A stretch of 64,000 nucleotides of DNA from the NCBI RefSeq assembly GCF_037094495.1, contig NZ_CP146612.1, forward strand, positions 62,001-126,000, written 5' to 3'. Made by a program: the position numbers and the translations under genes. Under the pieces are notes generated by a model. It saw only the letters and a list, made by a program, of their open reading frames with translations, did no database searches and had not been told where the DNA came from. Of the stretch, positions 24,845 through 35,503 are shown one piece after another. The number at the start of each line of letters is the position of its first letter. The first letter of the stretch is position 1. This stretch comes from Dehalogenimonas sp. W. Lineage in GTDB: Bacteria > Chloroflexota > Dehalococcoidia > Dehalococcoidales > Dehalococcoidaceae.

Positions 24845-25939
24845 ATGATAAAGCGTGCGATACTGGTACTGGCCGATGGTACGGTTTATGAAGGCAACAG
24901 CTTCGGAGCCGAAAAAGACGCCGTCGGTGAGGTGGTTTTTGCCACCAGTATGACCGGCTACCAGGAGATGTTGACCGACCCGTCATTCGCCGGCCAGATA
25001 TTAATTCCCACCTTTCCGCTGATTGGTAATTACGGCGTTAACCCGGCGGATTGGGAATCTGACCGGTTACAGGTGCGGGGCTTCGTCGTCAGGGAAGAAT
25101 GCACTCAGCCATCCAACTACCAATGCGCCGCCGGCATAGATGATTATCTAAAACAGGGCGATATTCCCGGCGTCTGGGGACTGGATACCCGCGCCATCAC
25201 CCGCAAACTGCGCAGCCACGGCGTGATGATGGGCATGATTACCACCGAAAAAACAACGGGACAGGCCGTGGAATACCTGCGGACGGTGCCGGATTACGGC
25301 ACCACCGATTTCGTCAGAGAGGTCAGCACCAAAGCCGTCTATGACTGGGATTCGGCTGGTTTGCCGGCTGAAGCGCCCCGGGTCGCACTGCTGGATTTGG
25401 GTTGTAAATTCAACATCATGCGTATCCTCAGGAGCCATGGCTGTCGGGTAACCGTTTTCCCCTGTACCGCCACGGCTGCAGAAATGCTGGCCGTCAACCC
25501 CAGTGGCATTATGTTATCGCCCGGCCCCGGCGACCCGGAACTGTTGGATTACGCCGCGGCAACCGTCAAGACATTAACCGAAAGCGGAAAACCCATGATG
25601 GGTATCTGTCTGGGCAACCAACTGGTAGCCCGCGCCTTCGGCGGTCGCAACTTCAAGCTGAAGTTCGGCCACCGTGGCGGCAACCATCCCGTGAAAGACC
25701 TGGCCAACGGGCGCGTTCATATCACCGCCCAGAATCACGGCTATGCTGTGGACCCGGAGTCCATCCGCAACACTGGGTTAGAAATAACCCATATCAACCT
25801 TAATGACAATACGGTGGAAGGCATGCGCCATCAGACGCTGCCGATTTTTACCATCCAGTACCACAGCGAAGCGTCGCCCGGACCGCTGGATAATATTTAC
25901 TTGTTTGAACAGTTTATGGAAATGATGGGAGCCCAATAA
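24845..25939 (+). CDS. carA: carbamoyl-phosphate synthase small (glutaminase) subunit
   Basis: 364 aa. Releases ammonia from glutamine for CarB. The glutaminase domain shows the nucleophile Cys in GICLGNQLVARAFGG and the His/Glu pair QYHSEASPGP. The usual GICLGHQ reads GNQ here, which does not remove a catalytic residue. I chose the ATG at 24845, preceded by AAAGGA, because the family N-terminus MIKRAILVLADG begins there; an open frame continues up to the pyrC stop. It supplies carbamoyl phosphate for both the pyrimidine and arginine pathways coded in this window. Confidence 0.94.
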   Translation: MIKRAILVLADGTVYEGNSFGAEKDAVGEVVFATSMTGYQEMLTDPSFAGQILIPTFPLIGNYGVNPADWESDRLQVRGFVVREECTQPSNYQCAAGIDDYLKQGDIPGVWGLDTRAITRKLRSHGVMMGMITTEKTTGQAVEYLRTVPDYGTTDFVREVSTKAVYDWDSAGLPAEAPRVALLDLGCKFNIMRILRSHGCRVTVFPCTATAAEMLAVNPSGIMLSPGPGDPELLDYAAATVKTLTESGKPMMGICLGNQLVARAFGGRNFKLKFGHRGGNHPVKDLANGRVHITAQNHGYAVDPESIRNTGLEITHINLNDNTVEGMRHQTLPIFTIQYHSEASPGPLDNIYLFEQFMEMMGAQ

Positions 25940-28900
25940 ATGACTAAACCGTCTAAAGTTTTAATCATCGGCTCCGGACCGATTATCATCGGCCAGGCGG
26001 CGGAGTTTGACTACGCCGGTACGCAAGCGTGCAAAGCCATGCGTGAAGAAGGCGTTACCAGCGTCCTGGTAAACTCCAATCCGGCCACCATCATGACTGA
26101 CGAAGAAATCGCTGATGTCGTCTACATTGAACCGCTGACGGTGGAGGCGGTAACCCGCATTATTGAACGGGAACGGCCTGACGGACTGCTGCCGACCCTG
26201 GGCGGACAGACCGGCTTGAATCTGGCGGTGGACCTGGCTGATGCCGGGGTACTGGAAAAATTCAACGTCCGCGTGTTGGGAACACCGATTGAAACCATCC
26301 GCAAAGCCGAGGACCGGGAACTTTTCAAACGGTTGCTGGATTCAATCGGCGAATATCAGGCACCATCCAAAACAGTGACCAACCTTACTGATGCCAGGCA
26401 AGTTGCGGCGGACATGGGTCTGCCGCTCATCATCCGTCCCGCCTACACGATGGGCGGCACCGGCGGCGGTATAGCTCAGACCATGGATGAATTTGAAGAG
26501 ATTGCCAGCGGCGGCATCGCGGCCTCGCCGATACATCAGATACTGGTGGAAAAATCGCTGGCCGGTTGGAAAGAGATTGAATATGAGGTGATGCGGGATG
26601 CTGCGGATAATTGCATCACCGTCTGCAACATGGAAAATTTTGACCCGGTGGGCATTCATACCGGCGATTCCATCGTCATCGCCCCTTCCCAAACACTGAC
26701 AAACAAGGAATACCAGATGCTGCGGACGGCCAGCATCAAGATAATCCGGGCGCTGGGCATTGAAGGCGGCTGTAACATCCAATACGCGCTGGACCCGGTG
26801 TCCGACAACTATTACGTCATTGAAGTCAATCCCCGAGTCAGCCGCAGTTCGGCTCTGGCCTCCAAGGCTACCGGCTATCCTATTGCCCGGGTGGCCGCCA
26901 AGATAGCAGTAGGTAAAACGCTGGACGAAATACCCAACGCAGTGACCGGAAAAACAGCCGCGTCCTTTGAACCGGCGCTGGATTATGTGGTGGTCAAGAT
27001 ACCCCGCTGGCCGTTTGACAAATTCGCCACCGGCGACCGTATTATCAACACCCAAATGAAGGCCACCGGCGAGGTCATGGCCATTGACCGCACCTTTGAG
27101 TCCGCACTGCAAAAGGCGGTGCGTTCCCTGGAATTCGGTAAAAAATCTATCCTATGGGAAGACCCGGAATGGACGATGGGCGACGACATCTCAGGTTATC
27201 CCCTGAAGCCGACCGATATCCGGTTATGGGCGATTATGGCGGCACTCCGGCGCGGCATCACCCCTGAACAGATATTTGAAGTTACCAGAATTGACCTGTG
27301 GTTCCTCAACAAACTGCTCAATATCGTCGGTATGGAAAAACGCCTCCTGTCGGAAACGCTCAATCCGGAGCTGATGCGACAAGCCAAACGACTGGGTTTC
27401 GGTGACAGCCAGATCGGCACTTTAGCCGACCGGTTGCCGGAGCAGGTCAGAGAACAGCGCAAGCAGTGGGGCATTCTGCCGACTTACAAGATGGTGGATA
27501 CCTGCGCCGCAGAGTTTGATGCCGAAACGCCATACTTTTACTCCACTTATGAGTCTGAGAACGAAGCCGTACCGGACAATTGTGACAAAGCGCTGGTGGT
27601 CGGCTCCGGCCCAATCCGCATTGGTCAGGGTATTGAGTTTGACTATTGCTCGGTTCACGCGGCGATGGCTTTATCACAGGCCGGCTACCAGTCAATCATG
27701 GCCAACTCCAATCCGGAAACAGTGTCAACCGATTTTGATACCTCCAATCGGCTGTACTTTGAACCGTTAGACACCGAAAGCGTGCGCGACATTCTGGATA
27801 ACGAAGACGCCGGATGTGACCGGGCTACCGCTTCCATCGTCCAATTCGGCGGACAGACGGCCATCAATCTGGCAGACCCGCTGACTAAAAACGGCAACCC
27901 TATTATCGGTTCTTCGTCCGAAACTATTGACCTGGCCGAAGACCGCCGCCGCTTTGAGGCCTTCCTGTCTGAGCTGGATATTCCTCAGGCGCCCGGAGCC
28001 GGAGTAACGACCCTGGACGAAGGTTTGAAGGTAGCGGACCTGATCGGCTATCCGGTGGTGGTGCGACCAAGTTATGTACTAGGCGGTCAGGCCATGGAAA
28101 TCGTCAACGATGCCACTGAACTGGTCAGGTTCATGAAATATGCTATGGATCTGCAGACCGGTCACCCGGTGCTGATTGATAAATATCTCATTGGCAAAGA
28201 GGTGGAAGTAGATGCCATCGCCGATGGCGACCGGGTGCTGATCCCCGGCATCATGGAGCATATTGAACGTGCCGGAGTTCATTCCGGTGATTCCATGGCA
28301 GTTTATCCCGGTTTGAACCTGTCGGAGACCGAAACCGTCACCATCGTTGATTACACCACCCGTATCGGCCTGGGTTTGAATATTCGCGGATTGATGAATA
28401 TCCAGTTTGTAATTACCAAAGAAGAAGGACAAAGCAAGGTGTATATTCTGGAGGTCAACCCCCGGGGGTCCCGCACCGTACCTTTCTTGTCCAAGGTTAC
28501 CGGTGTACCGATGGTAGACGTTGCTGTTAATATCATGCTTGGTCGCAGTCTGAAGGAACAGGGGTACGAAGGCGGTCTGTGGCCGGCCAAACCACTGGTG
28601 GCCATCAAGGCGCCGGTGTTCTCCATGTCCAAACTGGTCGGCGTTGATACCTACCTCGGCCCGGAGATGAAGTCCACCGGTGAGGTGATGGGGATAGACC
28701 ACGATTTCAATGGAGCCTTAATTAAGGCGTTAACGGCCGCCGGTCTGGCGCTGCCCGCCGAAGGCAACATCCTGCTGTCCATCGCCGACCGCGACAAGGC
28801 TGAAGCTCTGCCGCTGATCCGTAAACTTCACAACGCCGGCTATCATTTTTACGCTACTGAGGGCACCGCCGCTATGATAGAAACCGCCGGTTTACCGGTA

Positions 28901-29161
28901 AAGTTGATTTCCAAGAAACTGTCTGAAGGCCACCCGAACATTGTGGACATCGTCAGGAACGGAACGGTCAACAGCGTCATCAACACCGCTACCGGCGACC
29001 GTACTCCGCTCAGGGACGGGTTTCATATCCGTCGGGCGGCGGCGGAAAAGCGCGTTCCCTGCTATACATCACTGGATACGGCGCGGGTGGCAATTGACTC
29101 CATCAGCAATAAAGGTTGCCGCTATAATATCAAACCACTTACGGAATACCGCGATGGTTGA
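25940..29161 (+). CDS. carB: carbamoyl-phosphate synthase large subunit
   Basis: 1073 aa, full length. Two homologous ATP-grasp halves, each with its own GSGPI(I/R)IGQ opening (residues 11-18 and about 554-561) and EVNPR metal-binding segment. The C-terminal MGS-like allosteric domain (about 930-1073) follows. It starts directly after the carA stop. UMP or ornithine control through the C-terminal domain is known for the family. Confidence 0.97.
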   Translation: MTKPSKVLIIGSGPIIIGQAAEFDYAGTQACKAMREEGVTSVLVNSNPATIMTDEEIADVVYIEPLTVEAVTRIIERERPDGLLPTLGGQTGLNLAVDLADAGVLEKFNVRVLGTPIETIRKAEDRELFKRLLDSIGEYQAPSKTVTNLTDARQVAADMGLPLIIRPAYTMGGTGGGIAQTMDEFEEIASGGIAASPIHQILVEKSLAGWKEIEYEVMRDAADNCITVCNMENFDPVGIHTGDSIVIAPSQTLTNKEYQMLRTASIKIIRALGIEGGCNIQYALDPVSDNYYVIEVNPRVSRSSALASKATGYPIARVAAKIAVGKTLDEIPNAVTGKTAASFEPALDYVVVKIPRWPFDKFATGDRIINTQMKATGEVMAIDRTFESALQKAVRSLEFGKKSILWEDPEWTMGDDISGYPLKPTDIRLWAIMAALRRGITPEQIFEVTRIDLWFLNKLLNIVGMEKRLLSETLNPELMRQAKRLGFGDSQIGTLADRLPEQVREQRKQWGILPTYKMVDTCAAEFDAETPYFYSTYESENEAVPDNCDKALVVGSGPIRIGQGIEFDYCSVHAAMALSQAGYQSIMANSNPETVSTDFDTSNRLYFEPLDTESVRDILDNEDAGCDRATASIVQFGGQTAINLADPLTKNGNPIIGSSSETIDLAEDRRRFEAFLSELDIPQAPGAGVTTLDEGLKVADLIGYPVVVRPSYVLGGQAMEIVNDATELVRFMKYAMDLQTGHPVLIDKYLIGKEVEVDAIADGDRVLIPGIMEHIERAGVHSGDSMAVYPGLNLSETETVTIVDYTTRIGLGLNIRGLMNIQFVITKEEGQSKVYILEVNPRGSRTVPFLSKVTGVPMVDVAVNIMLGRSLKEQGYEGGLWPAKPLVAIKAPVFSMSKLVGVDTYLGPEMKSTGEVMGIDHDFNGALIKALTAAGLALPAEGNILLSIADRDKAEALPLIRKLHNAGYHFYATEGTAAMIETAGLPVKLISKKLSEGHPNIVDIVRNGTVNSVINTATGDRTPLRDGFHIRRAAAEKRVPCYTSLDTARVAIDSISNKGCRYNIKPLTEYRDG

Positions 29162-29942
29162 TGCTAAACCGGTGCTCATTCAGGCACGGATAACGGCAAA
29201 CAATCCGGTGATGCCCGGGGTCTTCCAGTTAAAGCTGCGTTGTCCTGAGATTGTTACTGCGGCACGGCCGGGGCAGTTCGTCATGATCAAATGCGGTGCT
29301 GACAGGCTGCTGCGCCGCCCGATTAGTATCTCCGGCACGGATATCGCCACCGGTGAAATAAGCCTGCTTATCGCCGCCGTCGGCAAAGGTACCGATTGGC
29401 TGGCGCAGCGAACGACCGGCGAACATTTGGATGTCCTCGGCCCGCTGGGTCGGGGTTTCAGCCTTGAGCCGGGCGCGGATAAGGTACTACTTATCGGCGG
29501 CGGCATGGGTATTGCCCCGCTCAATTTTCTGGCTGAGCAGGCTGCGGCTATGGGCAAAGCTGTCACCCTGGTTCTAGGTGCCCGTACCGGCGCCATGTTA
29601 TGCCCGGCTTCCCACCTCCCGGAGGTGAATGAGCGTGTGCTGTGTACCGAAGACGCGTCAGTGGGCATCAAAGGCCGTGTAACTGAATGTCCCGATGATT
29701 ATATTGCCGCAGCCGCTCAGATTTTTGCCTGCGGCCCTCTGCCGATGTACCGGGCACTGGCTAAGGATCCCCGTTTTAACTCCGGCAACATTCAGGTGTC
29801 GCTGGAAGTGCGCATGGCCTGCGGCACCGGCTTGTGTTACGGTTGCACCATCAATACCCGCGGTGGCCTCAGGCAAGTTTGCCGTCACGGCCCGGTTTTC
29901 AATATGAACGATATTCTCTGGGAAGAACTGGCGGATCTGTAA
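29154..29942 (+). CDS. pyrK: dihydroorotate dehydrogenase electron-transfer subunit
   Basis: 262 aa. FAD and NAD domains of the ferredoxin-reductase fold ([11 protein letters not shown] for [23 protein letters not shown] for NAD), then the [2Fe-2S] cysteine set [10 protein letters not shown] ... QVCRHGPVF. PyrK shuttles electrons between class 1B PyrD and NAD. The ATG at 29154 overlaps the end of carB by 8 nt. pyrD itself is not in the operon or window, so it must be elsewhere, or this subunit has another partner. Confidence 0.9.
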   Translation: MVDAKPVLIQARITANNPVMPGVFQLKLRCPEIVTAARPGQFVMIKCGADRLLRRPISISGTDIATGEISLLIAAVGKGTDWLAQRTTGEHLDVLGPLGRGFSLEPGADKVLLIGGGMGIAPLNFLAEQAAAMGKAVTLVLGARTGAMLCPASHLPEVNERVLCTEDASVGIKGRVTECPDDYIAAAAQIFACGPLPMYRALAKDPRFNSGNIQVSLEVRMACGTGLCYGCTINTRGGLRQVCRHGPVFNMNDILWEELADL

Positions 29943-30029
29943 CGAAAAACCCGAAAAGCAGCATTGTCTTCCGTGTGCCGATATATATTCCGGCATTTTA
30001 CCCATCTCAGAAAGGATAATATTAAATCT

Positions 30030-31376
30030 GTGAATCCCATCCAAGAACCTCACCGGTCAGGGCGCGTTATCGTTATCGGCGGCGGGGCAGCCGGATTGAT
30101 GGCTGCCGGACGTGCGGCCGAACTGGGCGCCGATGTTACTATAATTGAACGAATGGAAGCTCCGGGTAAAAAACTGCTGATTACCGGCAAAGGCCGCTGC
30201 AACATCACTAATTCTGCGCCGCTTAAGGAGTTCCTGAACGCCTTCGGCCCTAACGGCCGGTTTCTTTATGGCGCTTTTCATCGTTTCTTCCGTGATGACC
30301 TGCTGGATTTGATGCGTCGGTACGGGGTAGAAACTGAAGTTGAACGCGGCGGTCGCGTCTTCCCCGCATCGGATGCCGCAGCCGACGTGGTCGCAGCGTT
30401 GTTATCTTATGTCAACAATGGGGCAGCCATTAAACTTAACACCCGGGCAGCCGCCATTGAACACGATGACCAGGGGGTGACCGGCGTCCGCCTGGAAACC
30501 GGCGAATTATTAAAAGCCGGAGCCGTGATTCTGGCAGCCGGCGGAAGTTCTTTCCCGGCTACAGGTTCCGCCGGAGACGGCTTCCGGCTGGCCCGCATTG
30601 CCGGTCACCGGGTGAATAAATTATACCCGGCACTGGTGCCCCTGGTGCTCAAAGAAATGGGGTTCGCCCAGGCTTGCCAGGGGGTCAGTCTGGCCAACGT
30701 CCGTTTGACCGCCTTCGGCTGTGACCGGACAGCAGTGCCTGATATGACCATCAACTATGATTACGGCCGCGGCACCAAACACGAAAAACCTCCGGTTCCC
30801 ATGATTGAAAGCCGCTTCGGAGAGATGTTGTTTACCCACTTCGGCATCGGCGGGCCGATAACCCTGCTAATGAGTCAGGCGGTTGCCAGGGCGCTGGACG
30901 ATGGCCCGGTCACAATAGTTATTGACCTCAAGCCGGCGCTGACCAATAAGGTTTTGGACGCCAGACTGCAACGGGAATTTGCCGCCGCTCCCCGGCGGCA
31001 GTTACCGGCCCTGTTGCGCCAGCTTTTACCGGAAAAGATGGTGGAACCCATTGCCATTCTTTCCACCATCCCTCCGGGCAGAACGGCCGCCACCATCACC
31101 GCCGAAGAACGCCACGGACTGGTAAAACTGCTTAAAAACCTGTCTTTTGAAGTCAAAACACCGCTGCCGCTGACCGCAGCCATGGTGACCGCCGGCGGAG
31201 TGGAACTAACTGAGATTGACCCGCGCAGCATGTCTTCCAAACTGCTGAACGGACTTTATCTGGCTGGAGAGGTACTGGATCTTGATGCCGACACCGGCGG
31301 TTATAACCTCCAGGCGGCTTTTTCTACCGGCTGGGTCGCGGGAGAAGCCGCGGCGGCTTTTGCCCGGCAGCAATAG
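30030..31376 (+). CDS. HI0933/BaiN-family NAD(P)/FAD flavoprotein
   Basis: 448 aa from a GTG preceded by AAAGGA. N-terminal FAD motif VIGGGAAGLMAAGRAAELGADVTIIE is followed by the family hallmark GKKLLITGKGRCNITN, and the C-terminal LAGEVLDLDADTGGYNLQAAFSTG completes the FAD site. The HI0933 family includes flavoproteins whose substrates are mostly unknown (BaiN acts on bile-acid rings in gut clostridia). It follows pyrK by 88 nt and may be a read-through tail of the pyr operon. Confidence 0.87.
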   Translation: MNPIQEPHRSGRVIVIGGGAAGLMAAGRAAELGADVTIIERMEAPGKKLLITGKGRCNITNSAPLKEFLNAFGPNGRFLYGAFHRFFRDDLLDLMRRYGVETEVERGGRVFPASDAAADVVAALLSYVNNGAAIKLNTRAAAIEHDDQGVTGVRLETGELLKAGAVILAAGGSSFPATGSAGDGFRLARIAGHRVNKLYPALVPLVLKEMGFAQACQGVSLANVRLTAFGCDRTAVPDMTINYDYGRGTKHEKPPVPMIESRFGEMLFTHFGIGGPITLLMSQAVARALDDGPVTIVIDLKPALTNKVLDARLQREFAAAPRRQLPALLRQLLPEKMVEPIAILSTIPPGRTAATITAEERHGLVKLLKNLSFEVKTPLPLTAAMVTAGGVELTEIDPRSMSSKLLNGLYLAGEVLDLDADTGGYNLQAAFSTGWVAGEAAAAFARQQ

Positions 31377-31399
31377 TTCAACTTCGGTCGCTGCAGGGT

Positions 31400-31405
31400 T
31401 ATAAT
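31400..31405 (+). promoter_or_regulatory. pfkA -10 box, leaderless
   Basis: TATAAT at 31400-31405 with TTCAAC 17 nt upstream. The ATG follows after 8 nt. Confidence 0.55.
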
Positions 31406-31413
31406 AGAGCTGT

Positions 31414-32382
31414 ATGAAAAAGATAGCCGTGCTGACCAGCGGCGGAGACGCGCCGGGCATGAACGCCGCCATCCGGGCGGTAACTCGTTGCGGTATCGCC
31501 GCCGGTTGGAAAGTCATCGGCGTTAACCACGGGTATACCGGTCTTATTAACGGTGACTTCCGCCTTCTGGGCCCCCGGGATGTTTCCGGAATCATTCAAG
31601 CCGGCGGCACCATGTTGGGCTCCAGCCGCTCACTGGAGTTTGAAACTGAGGCCGGACGACAGCAAGCTCTCAGTAAACTTAAAGATCAGGAAATAGATGC
31701 CCTGGTGGTCATCGGCGGCAACGGCTCGCAGATCGGGGCCCACCTGTTGCATCAGGCCGGTTTCCCGGTGGTCGGTGTGGCGTCCACTATTGATAACGAC
31801 CTGTATGGTACCGACCAGAGCATCGGCGTGGATACGGCACTGAATATCGCACTAGAAGCCATTGATCGCTTGAAGGTTACCGCCTCATCCCACCAGCGGG
31901 CGCATATCGTAGAGGTCATGGGGCGGCATCAGGGTTATCTGGCGCTGATGGCCGGTATCGCCGGTGGTGCCGAATATGTGGTGTTGCCGGAGATAGGCAC
32001 CAGCCCGGAGCATATCGCCGAGGCCATTAAAACCAGCTACCACCGCGGAAAATCCCACTGCCTGATCGTGGTAGCCGAAGGTGCACACTGGAACGCCCAG
32101 AAATTACTGCATCATTTCAACAACAATACCGAACTGGGATTTTCCCTGCGAGCCACCATTCTAGGGCACGTCCAGCGAGGCGGTGCACCGACCGCTTTTG
32201 ACCGTCTACTGGCCACCCGCACCGGCGCGGCGGCGGTGACCGAACTGGAAAACGGCCAGGCCGGATTGCTGCTGGGTTTGTCTTGCGGTGAAATTAAGGC
32301 TACGCCGTTGGAAGCGGTTGCCGGGAACCGGAAACAACTGGACCTGTCGCTGTTGGAAATAGCGGCAAAACTGGCGGGATAG
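31414..32382 (+). CDS. pfkA: 6-phosphofructokinase family protein with altered metal-site residue
   Basis: 322 aa, the bacterial PfkA length. GGDAPGMNAAIRAV (10-23), STIDNDLYGTDQSIG with catalytic Asp127 and Asp129, and MGRHQGYLALMAG are conserved. At the nucleotide/Mg site the usual GGDGS reads GGNGS, so residue 103 (E. coli numbering coincides) is Asn, not Asp. Residue 124 is Ser, where ATP enzymes have Gly and PPi enzymes Lys. Gly104 argues for ATP over PPi. Activity may be reduced, metal use altered or the phosphoryl donor unusual. Leaderless promoter; no ribosome site. Confidence 0.88.
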   Translation: MKKIAVLTSGGDAPGMNAAIRAVTRCGIAAGWKVIGVNHGYTGLINGDFRLLGPRDVSGIIQAGGTMLGSSRSLEFETEAGRQQALSKLKDQEIDALVVIGGNGSQIGAHLLHQAGFPVVGVASTIDNDLYGTDQSIGVDTALNIALEAIDRLKVTASSHQRAHIVEVMGRHQGYLALMAGIAGGAEYVVLPEIGTSPEHIAEAIKTSYHRGKSHCLIVVAEGAHWNAQKLLHHFNNNTELGFSLRATILGHVQRGGAPTAFDRLLATRTGAAAVTELENGQAGLLLGLSCGEIKATPLEAVAGNRKQLDLSLLEIAAKLAG

Positions 32383-32386
32383 AAGT

Positions 32387-32415
32387 TTGACAATCCGACC
32401 CCGGATTATTACAGT
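32387..32415 (+). promoter_or_regulatory. promoter of the ornithine cyclodeaminase-like gene, leaderless
   Basis: TTGACA (32387-32392), 17-nt spacer, TACAGT (32410-32415), ATG 6 nt later at 32422. Confidence 0.65.
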
Positions 32416-32421
32416 TAATCA

Positions 32422-33384
32422 ATGACAACACTTATTCTGACCCGCCGCGATGTTGCCCACCTGCTTACCATGCCGGAAACACTTAGTGCCGTTGAAGGAG
32501 CCTTTTCCGCCTACGCCAGCGGTACCGCACTGATGCCGCCCAAAGCCTACCTAACTCTGGACAACGGTGATTTCCGCGCCATGCCCGCCGCGGTGCCGGG
32601 GGCGGCCGGCATGAAATGGATTAATGTCCACCTGGGAAACAGTAGCATAGGCTTACCCAGCATCATGGGGATTATTATCTACTCCGATCCGAACACCGGC
32701 TATCCGTTGGCCATAATGGATGGGACCGAAATCACCGCCTACCGCACCGGGGCCGCCGCGGCCATCGCCAGTCGCCAACTGGCCAAAAGAGACGCACGGG
32801 TGCTGGGACTAATCGGTGCCGGACACCAGGCTGATACCCAGATTAAAGCCCATCTGGAATATTTTCAATTTGATGAGATACGCGTCTTTGACCGCTCTCC
32901 GGAATCCGCCGGGCGTTTAGTGGAGCGCTTCCCTGAACTGCCCCTTACCGTAACCAGCCTAGAGAACGTCTGCGGCGCCGATATCATCTGCACACTGACG
33001 CCGTCAAGGACGCCATTTCTGAAGTACCGCTGGCTGAAACCGGGAGCCCACATCAACGCCATCGGCGCTGATGCATCGGGCAAGCAGGAATTGGAATTTG
33101 AGGTACTGCTGAACGCCAGAGTTGTCGTTGATGACGTCTACCAGGCCACTCACGCCGGCGAACTAAATATGTCCATCGCCGCAGGCACCTTCAACGAAAG
33201 CCGAATATACGCCACGCTGGGCGAATTGACCGCCGGATTAAAGACCGGTCGTACTGAGGATGAAACTATCACGGTGTTTGATTCCACCGGTCTGGCCATT
33301 CAGGATATCGCCTGCGCCCGGTATATCTATTACAAAGCCGGACAACAGGGTGCTGGCCAGGCTTTTGACCTGATCGGCGTCTGA
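32422..33384 (+). CDS. ornithine cyclodeaminase / alanine dehydrogenase family protein
   Basis: 320 aa mu-crystallin-family NAD(P) enzyme. Visible are GTALMPPKAYLTL, GMKWINVHLGN (the substrate-binding Lys region), DGTEITAYRTGAAAA (conserved Arg) and the Rossmann motif LGLIGAGHQADTQIKAHLEY. Members include ornithine cyclodeaminase, alanine dehydrogenase and ketimine reductases, and the sequence alone does not separate them. Arginine genes are not adjacent (nearest 6 kb away), so an ornithine role is only possible. Confidence 0.85.
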   Translation: MTTLILTRRDVAHLLTMPETLSAVEGAFSAYASGTALMPPKAYLTLDNGDFRAMPAAVPGAAGMKWINVHLGNSSIGLPSIMGIIIYSDPNTGYPLAIMDGTEITAYRTGAAAAIASRQLAKRDARVLGLIGAGHQADTQIKAHLEYFQFDEIRVFDRSPESAGRLVERFPELPLTVTSLENVCGADIICTLTPSRTPFLKYRWLKPGAHINAIGADASGKQELEFEVLLNARVVVDDVYQATHAGELNMSIAAGTFNESRIYATLGELTAGLKTGRTEDETITVFDSTGLAIQDIACARYIYYKAGQQGAGQAFDLIGV

Positions 33385-33460
33385 CCCGCGACGTCAACGC
33401 GTAAACCACTACCCGTCAGCCAACCGAACTGCCCGCCTTTTTGTCTTCTGACGTTATTAA

Positions 33461-33489
33461 TTGTAAAGGCACCAGAAACCAGCTACAAT
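33461..33489 (+). promoter_or_regulatory. promoter of the PAS kinase-response regulator pair
   Basis: TTGTAA (33461-33466), 17-nt spacer, TACAAT (33484-33489). The expected start near 33496 leaves a ~22 nt leader without a clear ribosome site. Confidence 0.55.
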
Positions 33490-33517
33490 AGGTTCAAATT
33501 ATTAAGATTTTACGAAC

Positions 33518-35503
33518 GTGAAACAAGACCATTCCGAAAAGCTACCGTCGGTTGCGCCTGATTCCCGCCAAGCGGAGGGTCCCTGCCGTACAATCCTGGA
33601 TAACGCCCCTGATGCCATAATCCTCTGGGAGTTCTGCGGGGCTGACCAGCCTTTCCGTATTGTTGAAGCCAATAGAAGTGCCTGCGAACGATTTGGCTAT
33701 AGCCGCCAGGAAATGTTAGGCCTGACCGGCCGGGAATTGAATGCACCGGATAGTTACATCAATGTCGGTGACATATCCCGACTCTTGTCTGAACGGGGCT
33801 ACGCCGTCTACGAGATGGCGCATCTGAGCAAAGACGGACGGCGCATTCCTGCCGAGGTCGCCGGTCAGCAGTTCCAACTTGACGGCAAAACCATGGTCGT
33901 GTCCGTCATCCGGGATATTACCGAGCGAAAACGATTGGAACTGCGCAATCAGGGGTTGACTTCCTTCCCACTGGCCAACCCCAATCCAGTGTTACGGGTC
34001 AACCCGGATGGTAAAATCACCTTCGCCAATCCAGCCTCCGCGCCTTTGCTTGTACAATGGCAACCCGGCACCGACGGCCGGTTGCCGGCCCCATGGCCTG
34101 ATATTATCGGTGAAGTGTTCCGCTCCGGTTGCCGGAAGATAACGGAAATCACCTGCCGCAACCAGGTATTTTCCTTAACCCTGAATCCGGACGTAGAAAA
34201 TAGCTACATCAACCTTTACGCCCTTGACATTACTGATCGCCGGCGGATGGAAGACGAAATCAAGGAAAAGCGGGATTTTCTGGAGCGCCTGAATGACTCA
34301 CTGCCGGAAGCTGTTTTTAACCTGGATCACCCGGGACACCGGATAGTATACGTTAATCAGCAGGTCAGTAAGATATACGGATATACTCCCCGGGAATGCC
34401 TCGGCCAGACAATGGAGTTCCTGTTTAACTCGCCGGAGGATTTCCAAGATTATGACGGTGAATTAACCCGGTCCATTGAACGTGATGAACATTACCGGGC
34501 TTTTGAGTTGTTCCAGCAGAACAAAAACGGAGAGCGATTTCCCTGCGAAATTATCCAGAACTTTACCCATCGGCCGGACGGTTCTCTGGGAATCATCATC
34601 ATTGTCCGGGACATCAGCGAGCGCCGGCAAGCCCAGGCGGAAATTGAAATTTACCAACATCATCTGGAAGACATGGTTCTGGAACGAACCCGGGAACTGG
34701 AGCTGGAGATAAAATCCCGGTTGAAAGCCGAGGCGGAACTTAGAGAACTGTTTGAAAGAGAACGTTCCCTGAGTACGGAACTAAAAAAGCAAATTGAGGA
34801 ACGATTGCTGTTCACCCGCGGCCTGGTGCATGAACTGAAAACGCCGCTGACGCCGCTGATTACCGCGTCTGATTATCTGGAACAACATCTAAACGATGAC
34901 ACTGCCCGCAGTTTCGCTCATAACATTCATACCGGCGCTTTGAATATGGAAAAAAGGGTCAACGAATTACTGGACCTGGCTCAAGGCGAAGTGGGCACGC
35001 TGAAAATCCATCCGTCCCGATTTAACCTGAATGAACTCCTGGTCAGTATCGTGGGATATATGCGGCCGGATGCCGAACGGCGGAACCAGCGGTTGGAACT
35101 GAACCTGCCGGAGCAGCAATTATTCCTCAATGCCGACCCCGACCGTTTGCGTCAGGTGATTTCCAATTTACTGGCCAATTCCTTCAAGTTCACCCGGCGC
35201 GGCGGCTGGGTCAAACTGACGGTTGAAGAAGAAGAAGAATCCGTGGTAATCAGTGTCACAGACAATGGTTCCGGCATTGACGAATCCGAACAACCCTTTG
35301 TTTTCCAGGCCTATCATCGCGGTCAGACTTCGGAAAAAAGCCGCTTAAGCGGCCTGGGATTGGGCTTGACCCTTTCCCGGATGTTCGTGGAACTCCACGG
35401 CGGACGGATCTGGTTTGAATCAAGCAAAGGCGAAGGCAGCACCTTTTATGTCAAAGTCCCCATCAATAAGCAAGGAGAAAAAGATGAAAATACTCATCGT
35501 TGA
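33518..35503 (+). CDS. soluble multi-PAS sensor histidine kinase
   Basis: 661 aa with no transmembrane segment, so a cytoplasmic sensor. PAS 1 (about 25-145, ILDNAPDAIILWEF ... VIRDITERKR), a PAS-like region (150-240) and PAS 3 (about 255-375, VIRDISERRQ-type end) come first. A coiled coil (380-435), a HisKA motif LVHELKTPLTPLI (His about residue 440) and an HATPase with N box VISNLLANSFKFT, G1 VTDNGSGID and G2 GLGLGLTLSRMF follow. GTG start. It overlaps the response regulator by 20 nt. The PAS domains could bind heme, flavin or a small ligand; nothing visible decides which. Confidence 0.9.
   Translation: MKQDHSEKLPSVAPDSRQAEGPCRTILDNAPDAIILWEFCGADQPFRIVEANRSACERFGYSRQEMLGLTGRELNAPDSYINVGDISRLLSERGYAVYEMAHLSKDGRRIPAEVAGQQFQLDGKTMVVSVIRDITERKRLELRNQGLTSFPLANPNPVLRVNPDGKITFANPASAPLLVQWQPGTDGRLPAPWPDIIGEVFRSGCRKITEITCRNQVFSLTLNPDVENSYINLYALDITDRRRMEDEIKEKRDFLERLNDSLPEAVFNLDHPGHRIVYVNQQVSKIYGYTPRECLGQTMEFLFNSPEDFQDYDGELTRSIERDEHYRAFELFQQNKNGERFPCEIIQNFTHRPDGSLGIIIIVRDISERRQAQAEIEIYQHHLEDMVLERTRELELEIKSRLKAEAELRELFERERSLSTELKKQIEERLLFTRGLVHELKTPLTPLITASDYLEQHLNDDTARSFAHNIHTGALNMEKRVNELLDLAQGEVGTLKIHPSRFNLNELLVSIVGYMRPDAERRNQRLELNLPEQQLFLNADPDRLRQVISNLLANSFKFTRRGGWVKLTVEEEEESVVISVTDNGSGIDESEQPFVFQAYHRGQTSEKSRLSGLGLGLTLSRMFVELHGGRIWFESSKGEGSTFYVKVPINKQGEKDENTHR

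Noticed and set aside
26342-27112. 256-codon minus-strand frame inside carB
   Set aside because: Antisense to conserved ATP-grasp sequence and without promoter or ribosome site; a shadow.
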